Below, piece after piece: positions 31,575 through 36,056 of a stretch of 36,056 nucleotides of DNA. Source of the stretch: Candidatus Hydrogenedentota bacterium. Lineage in GTDB: Bacteria > Hydrogenedentota > Hydrogenedentia > Hydrogenedentales > SLHB01. Both the position numbers and the translations under genes were made by a program. The notes beneath the pieces are model-generated. The model saw only the letters and a program-made list of their open reading frames with translations, was not told the DNA's origin and ran no database searches. The stretch is from NCBI GenBank assembly GCA_019695095.1, contig JAIBAQ010000047.1, positions 1 to 36,056 on the forward strand, written 5' to 3'. Position 1 is the first letter of the stretch, and each line of letters begins with the position of its first letter.

Positions 31575-34046
31575 GTGCCTTGTCTGGAGATGAATGGCGT
31601 CGTGAAGCGCTTTGGCGGTATACCCGCTTTGCGAGGCGCGTCTCTTTCTGTGGAGCCGGGGGAGATTCACGGCCTTGTCGGGGAGAACGGTGCGGGGAAG
31701 AGTACCCTTATCAATATTGCTTCAGGCGTTCTGCGGCCTGACGAAGGCGAAATCCGCATTCAAAACCAAACCGTCCACTTCTCTAATCCGCGTCAGGCGT
31801 CATCCGCTGGAGTGGCGGTTGTCCATCAAGAGTCCGAACTGTTCTCGCAACTGAGTCTGGCGGAAAACATGTTGCTTCGCCAAGGGTTGGTTCGCGGAAA
31901 GTCTGGTCTTGTCCGGTGGGGTGCGACCTACCGCAAGGCGGATAGTCTGATGGCCAATCTGGGTGAAGAACTTGACGTGCGGGCCGCGGCGGGTGGTTTG
32001 CCCGTCGCGCGCCGGATGATGGCAGAGATCGCCGCAGCACTCTCCGCGAACGCGCGTATCCTCTTTCTTGATGAACCTACGGCCTCATTAACTGTAAAGG
32101 AAAGCGAGAACCTTTTCGCTCGAATCAGGGCGTTACGCGACCAGGGGGTTGCGATAATTTACGTAAGCCATCGCCTGGAGGAAGTGCTGGACCTTTGTGA
32201 CCGCGTTACCGTCATGCGCGACGGGCAGACAGTTGCTACTCATCCCTCTGCCGGTCTTACCATGCAGCAACTCGTCAACGATATGGTTGGCCGCGAAATT
32301 GCGACTCTATTCACCAAACGGCACGCTGCAATAGGGCAGACCATCCTTGAGTTGGATAGCTTGACTGACCCCGATCGTGCATTCAAGGACATCTCGCTGG
32401 AGGTGCGGTCGGGCGAGATTGTCGGGCTCTATGGATTCATCGGCGCGGGCAGGAGCGAACTGGGGCAGAGTCTCTTTGGAATGCGGAAGGCTCCGACGGG
32501 GACAATTCGTCTCGACGGGAGAACCTATCGGCCCTGCAACGCACGCCACGCCATTCGCGAGGGAATTGCCTACTTACCAGAAGATCGACTGGTTCAAGGC
32601 ATCTTCCGCGAGCATTCCATTCGCACAAACACGAGCGTTGCCCAACTGCAGTCCTTTTCGAAGGCGGGTATCGTGTCCGGCAAGAGAGAAACGGCACTCA
32701 CGCAACGGGCCATGGAGTCCACGCGCGTGCGCGCCGCGAGTATGGAACAGGCCATCGGTACGCTGAGTGGTGGTAATCAGCAAAAGGTCGTTTTCGGACG
32801 ATGGCAGAGTACGGACCCCAGAGTCCTCATTCTGGATGAGCCCACGCGTGGTGTGGACGTGGGGGCAAAGGCAGAAATCCACGGCCTGATTCACGAGCTC
32901 GCCGAACGTGGAGCAGGCATCGTTCTCATTAGCTCCGACCTTCCAGAGATTATGGCCATCAGCGATCGAGTTGTGACGGTCGCAGAAGGAAGCCTCACCG
33001 GACAGTTTGATCCTCGTACAGACTCTGAGACTGCGGTGGCCGCGGCAGCAGTTCCCAAGTCCGCCAAGGCGCATGCCGCAACACGAAAACCTAGTCTACT
33101 TGGAAAGCTCACGCGTCTTCGTGAAGGGGGATTGTTCACGTTCATTCTCCTCGTGGCAGGAATCATGGCGCTTGTCAAGCCAACCGAATTTGCCACGATG
33201 CAGAACTTTCTCGACATCCTCGCCAACGCGGCGTTGCCGGCCATCATGGCGCAAGGCGTCATGCTCATCATCTGTGCTGGCGGCATCGATATTTCCGTTG
33301 GTTCCATGATGGGACTTGTGGGCGCGGTTGCTGCATTGGCGGCAAAGGGACAGGTCCCCGCGCCAGTTTGTCTCGCGATCGCTGTGGGTATGGGCTGCGG
33401 ATTGAGCCTTGTCAACGGTGCAACGTCACTCATTGCGCGTATTCACCCAATCATCGTCACGCTGGCGGGACTCAGTATTTACAGAGGTATCATGCGTTGG
33501 TCAACGGGCGGTCGCGAGGTTATGCAATTGCCTCAAGCCTACCGGGCCTTGGCCGAAGGTACGTTGTTGGGTGTCCCAAAGTTGATCTGGTGTGCAGTGG
33601 CAGTGACCGTGATTGTTCATGTCTTGCTGCGCTATACCCTGGCTGGCAGGCGCATTTTGGCGCTCGGCAATTCGGAATCTGCCGCGCGATTGATTGGTCT
33701 TTCCAAGACTCGTATCACGCTCTTCGTGTTTGCCATATCGGGGTCGTTGATTGGACTTACAGCCGTGCTTCACGCGGGATACTACGGAAAGGTCCAGGCA
33801 AACACCGGCGAAGGCTGGGAGCTACAGGCGATTGCGGCGGCAGTCATCGGCGGCACAAATATACTGGGAGGACGTGGCTCCGCAGTAGGTACCTTGCTGG
33901 GCGCATTCCTCATTGCCATGCTCTACAACATCCTCATCATCGCGCGCGTGAACTCGTATTGGTCTCACTTCTTCGTGGGCACGCTCATTCTCGCGGCCGT
34001 CCTGGCCGACTTGCAGCTACAACGCCTGCAACGGAAGTCTGCATGA
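31575..34046 (+). CDS. Fused sugar ABC transporter ATPase and permease (RbsA-RbsC type)
   Basis: A single 823-aa reading frame joins a tandem-ATPase subunit of the ribose/rhamnose/AI-2 (CUT2) type to a membrane permease. Residues about 1-485 carry two ABC domains: Walker A GENGAGKST at 36-44, Walker B ILFLDEPTASLT, then a second, degenerate P-loop GFIGAGRSEL, signature LSGGNQQKVV and Walker B VLILDEPTRGVD. A linker (about 486-515, Ala/Lys-rich) leads to the permease (about 516-823) with about 8-10 hydrophobic segments, the CUT2 motif AGGIDISVGSMMGL and the late IGGTNILGGRGS block. These are normally separate proteins of about 500 and 320 aa. GTG 31575 has GGAGGG about 11 nt upstream; ATG 31590 is the alternative. 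It overlaps the second permease by ATGA. Confidence 0.9.
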   Translation: MPCLEMNGVVKRFGGIPALRGASLSVEPGEIHGLVGENGAGKSTLINIASGVLRPDEGEIRIQNQTVHFSNPRQASSAGVAVVHQESELFSQLSLAENMLLRQGLVRGKSGLVRWGATYRKADSLMANLGEELDVRAAAGGLPVARRMMAEIAAALSANARILFLDEPTASLTVKESENLFARIRALRDQGVAIIYVSHRLEEVLDLCDRVTVMRDGQTVATHPSAGLTMQQLVNDMVGREIATLFTKRHAAIGQTILELDSLTDPDRAFKDISLEVRSGEIVGLYGFIGAGRSELGQSLFGMRKAPTGTIRLDGRTYRPCNARHAIREGIAYLPEDRLVQGIFREHSIRTNTSVAQLQSFSKAGIVSGKRETALTQRAMESTRVRAASMEQAIGTLSGGNQQKVVFGRWQSTDPRVLILDEPTRGVDVGAKAEIHGLIHELAERGAGIVLISSDLPEIMAISDRVVTVAEGSLTGQFDPRTDSETAVAAAAVPKSAKAHAATRKPSLLGKLTRLREGGLFTFILLVAGIMALVKPTEFATMQNFLDILANAALPAIMAQGVMLIICAGGIDISVGSMMGLVGAVAALAAKGQVPAPVCLAIAVGMGCGLSLVNGATSLIARIHPIIVTLAGLSIYRGIMRWSTGGREVMQLPQAYRALAEGTLLGVPKLIWCAVAVTVIVHVLLRYTLAGRRILALGNSESAARLIGLSKTRITLFVFAISGSLIGLTAVLHAGYYGKVQANTGEGWELQAIAAAVIGGTNILGGRGSAVGTLLGAFLIAMLYNILIIARVNSYWSHFFVGTLILAAVLADLQLQRLQRKSA

Positions 34047-35023
34047 TAAGACATCTGTTCACTTCGCGCGGGTTGGCGCTGTTCTTGCTTTTAGTTCTAC
34101 TTGTTGTGGGATTCAGCGTATTCGTCGATGGATTTCTCGATTGGCCCGCATTGTGTAAGCAGTCACGCTACTGGGTAGCAACAGGCATTGTTGCCGTTCC
34201 GATGACCTTCATCATTGCCACGGCGGGCATTGACCTTTCGGTTGGCAGCATCGTCGCTTTGGCGGGTGTTACGTTAGGACTGCTTTATGTTGACGCGGGA
34301 TGGAGCATCTGGCTTGCCGGATTTGCCGCAGTGGCGACAGGCGCCGCCGCGGGTGCATTGAATGGTGGGATATCAAGCTACCTGCGCGTGCCGCCGCTTG
34401 TTGTCACGCTTGCTACCATGGCTCTGTTCCGAGGGTTGGCCATGGGACTCAGCCGCGCACGTTCATTGGGTGGGTTTTCTGAAGGTTTTCGTTGGCTCGC
34501 GGGCGGAAATGTGTTGGCGTTCCTGCCGGGCGGCGGTGAACAGACCTACCTTCCATTTTCCCTTGTCATTATGCTGTTGATCTTTGCTGTCGGCGGAGTC
34601 CTCATGCGCAAATCCTGGATCGGACGGTTTGCGGAGTGTATTGGAGCAAACGAGACCGCCGCGGCCTTCGCGGCGATTGACGTGCGGAATCTGAAGGCAT
34701 TGCTCTACACTGCTTCAGGAACGGCGTGCGGTGTGGCTGCCCTCTTTCACACTTCGCTTTACGCCACGGCTAAAGCCGATACGGCCGTGGGCCTTGAACT
34801 GGAGGCGATTGCTGCCGTTGTCGTGGGAGGGACCCGAATCAGCGGAGGACGCGGGTCTGTACTTGGGACATTGTTGGGTCTGCTTATTATTGGTGTACTC
34901 CGGCACGGCCTGCTCATGGCGGGAGTCCGGCAGCAATATGTGGTCATCTATGTGGGGATTCTGGTCGTGGTGGCAGCGGTCTTGAACGAACGGATCGCAT
35001 CGCGTAAAGGAGGGGTCGAATGA
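34043..35023 (+). CDS. Sugar ABC transporter permease, CUT2 type
   Basis: A 326-aa integral membrane permease of the RbsC/RhaP/LsrC-D family. Start and stop of the preceding fusion overlap as ATGA, so translation is coupled. It shows the same landmarks as the fused permease: ATAGIDLSVGSIVALAG after the second hydrophobic segment and VVVGGTRISGGRGSVLGTLLG near the end, with about 9-10 hydrophobic segments. It is clearly the partner that makes the membrane heterodimer with the fused permease. Unlike that one, it carries no ATPase domain. The stop overlaps the start of the binding protein, again by ATGA. Confidence 0.93.
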   Translation: MIRHLFTSRGLALFLLLVLLVVGFSVFVDGFLDWPALCKQSRYWVATGIVAVPMTFIIATAGIDLSVGSIVALAGVTLGLLYVDAGWSIWLAGFAAVATGAAAGALNGGISSYLRVPPLVVTLATMALFRGLAMGLSRARSLGGFSEGFRWLAGGNVLAFLPGGGEQTYLPFSLVIMLLIFAVGGVLMRKSWIGRFAECIGANETAAAFAAIDVRNLKALLYTASGTACGVAALFHTSLYATAKADTAVGLELEAIAAVVVGGTRISGGRGSVLGTLLGLLIIGVLRHGLLMAGVRQQYVVIYVGILVVVAAVLNERIASRKGGVE

Positions 35024-36056
35024 AATCGGTACGGAACCTGAGTCTGTTGCTCATTGTGATTCTGGTTGGCTGCGGGTCGAATCCACCTGCTCCCGCCGTG
35101 CCGGACTCGTCATCGACAACTCCAGGGAATCAATCCGCTGAACCTGCGAAAGAAACGGGTGACGCGGCCTCGCCCGAAAAGAAACTGACTTTGGGCGTGA
35201 TGCCAAAGCTTGTGGGCATCGACTTCTTCAATGCCACTGAACGCGGGGCGCGCGAAGCGGCAAAAGAACTGGGTGTCGAACTGGTCTATGACGGCCCAGT
35301 GACAAATGACGTGCAACAGCAAGTGCAGATGATTGAAACGTGGATAGCCAAGGGCTACAACGCTATCGCGGTGGCGCCCAACGATCCCGATGCGATTGCC
35401 CCTGTGCTGGAAGATGCCAAAGCCAAAGGCGCTGCTGTTGTGGCGTGGGATGCGGATGCCGCCCATGGAGCGCGTGATTACTTCGTAAGCCAATGCACGC
35501 CCGAAAGCGTGGCCAAGGCCCTGCTTGACCTTGTAGCGCAGAACGCGGGGGAAGACGCCAAGTACATCATCCTGACCGGATCGCTCACCGCGGCAAATCA
35601 GAACATCTGGATGCAGGAGATGGAGAAGTACCGACAGGCAAGATATCCGCAGATGACGAACTTGTCTGAGACTCCGAAGGTTTCCGAAGAAGACCAGGCC
35701 CTGGCAACGCAAGTTACCACGGATATTCTCAAGGCTTACCCCGAGGTCGAAGCCATCCTTGCTATCACCACGGTGGCCCTTCCCGGAGCGGCCGAGGCGC
35801 TGAAGAATAGCGACAGGCGCGATCAGGTCTTTCTCACTGGCGTAAGCACGCCGAACGTTATGCGCGAGTATGTCGAACAGGGCGTTGTGAAGGGATTCGT
35901 GTTGTGGGATGCCGTAGATTTGGGATATCTCACGGTGCAGGTGGCGGCAGCCGCTGCGAAAGGCACTCTGGATCCCAGTCAGGAGTCGTTTACGGCGGGA
36001 CGCTTGGGCGCTTTGAAAGTGGCCGATAGAGTCGTTGTGTTAGGTGAGCCGATTGT
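35020..36056 (+). CDS. Rhamnose/AI-2-type sugar-binding lipoprotein, partial at window end
   Basis: The open frame runs off the window edge after 345 codons with no stop. The lipobox LVGC puts the lipidated Cys at residue 18, followed by a Pro/Ser/Thr-rich tether to about residue 55. The binding-protein fold then starts at LTLGVMPKLVGIDFFNATERG. AVAPNDPDAIAPVL, VVAWDAD and the late FVLWDAVDLGYLTVQVA are close to RhaS and LsrB proteins, so the ligand is probably a deoxy-hexose such as rhamnose, or a related sugar. The ATGA overlap with the permease and a GGAGGGG-like site show it belongs to the same operon. Binding-protein genes often come first in such operons; here it follows the membrane genes. 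Confidence 0.9.
   Translation, partial: MKSVRNLSLLLIVILVGCGSNPPAPAVPDSSSTTPGNQSAEPAKETGDAASPEKKLTLGVMPKLVGIDFFNATERGAREAAKELGVELVYDGPVTNDVQQQVQMIETWIAKGYNAIAVAPNDPDAIAPVLEDAKAKGAAVVAWDADAAHGARDYFVSQCTPESVAKALLDLVAQNAGEDAKYIILTGSLTAANQNIWMQEMEKYRQARYPQMTNLSETPKVSEEDQALATQVTTDILKAYPEVEAILAITTVALPGAAEALKNSDRRDQVFLTGVSTPNVMREYVEQGVVKGFVLWDAVDLGYLTVQVAAAAAKGTLDPSQESFTAGRLGALKVADRVVVLGEPI

Noticed and set aside
33368-34042. Open frame upstream of the second permease inside the fusion gene
   Set aside because: It is the shifted frame of the fused permease; only the part from ATG 34043 encodes a permease.
35110-35712. 200-codon frame opposite the binding protein
   Set aside because: It is antisense to a convincing lipoprotein gene and has no supporting signals.

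Overview
The window reads as a stretch of chromosome from a free-living heterotroph with mid-50s GC, most like Hydrogenedentota, Planctomycetota or Lentisphaerota. This rests on gene content: Tat-exported Gfo/Idh/MocA oxidoreductases, a formylglycine sulfatase, a DUF1549/DUF1553 plus DUF1501 plus PPC-domain operon, a prepilin-type protein of the DUF1559 kind, and DUF6807. The phylum is an inference; no rRNA, tRNA or other phylogenetic marker is present. Genes are well spaced with Shine-Dalgarno sites. I see no phage, CRISPR array or intact insertion sequence.

Layout. 0-1.5 kb: exported sulfatase (+). 1.5-8.0 kb: four tightly packed minus-strand genes (DUF1549/DUF1553, DUF1501, a PPC-repeat protein, a tandem Rid/chorismatase-like protein). 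8.4-11.9 kb: Tat-exported oxidoreductase and HEAT-repeat protein, closed by a perfect 15-bp hairpin. 12.0-14.3 kb: Gfo/Idh/MocA oxidoreductase plus Eis-like acetyltransferase (-). 14.7-17.4 kb: prepilin-like protein and a GntR/LacI-type regulator with a near-consensus promoter and a long leader. 17.4-21.1 kb: CocE-type hydrolase and a large exported protein that may carry a papain-like (NlpC/P60-type) core. 21.1-21.5 kb: GC-rich intergenic repeats. 21.8-25.2 kb: RpiB-like protein with a Tat-like leader and an exported GH2 protein. 25.2-26.4 kb: MFS transporter. 26.5 kb: REP-like palindrome. 26.8-28.1 kb: another Tat-exported oxidoreductase. 28.1-30.7 kb: operon of DUF6807, a 3-hydroxyisobutyrate-dehydrogenase-like enzyme and a DJ-1/PfpI protein (-). 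30.9-31.4 kb: lipoprotein glutathione peroxidase. 31.6 kb to the end: a rhamnose/AI-2-type sugar ABC transporter in which the ATPase is fused to one permease, followed by a second permease and a lipoprotein binding protein cut by the window edge.

Taken together this is a glycan- and sugar-handling accessory region: export-tagged enzymes cut or modify sugars outside the cytoplasm, MFS and ABC systems import products, and NAD-dependent enzymes process them. The most unusual points are the ATPase-permease fusion, an RpiB homologue with an export leader that lacks phosphate-binding arginines and other active-site residues, and a GH2 protein with serine where the nucleophilic glutamate is expected.
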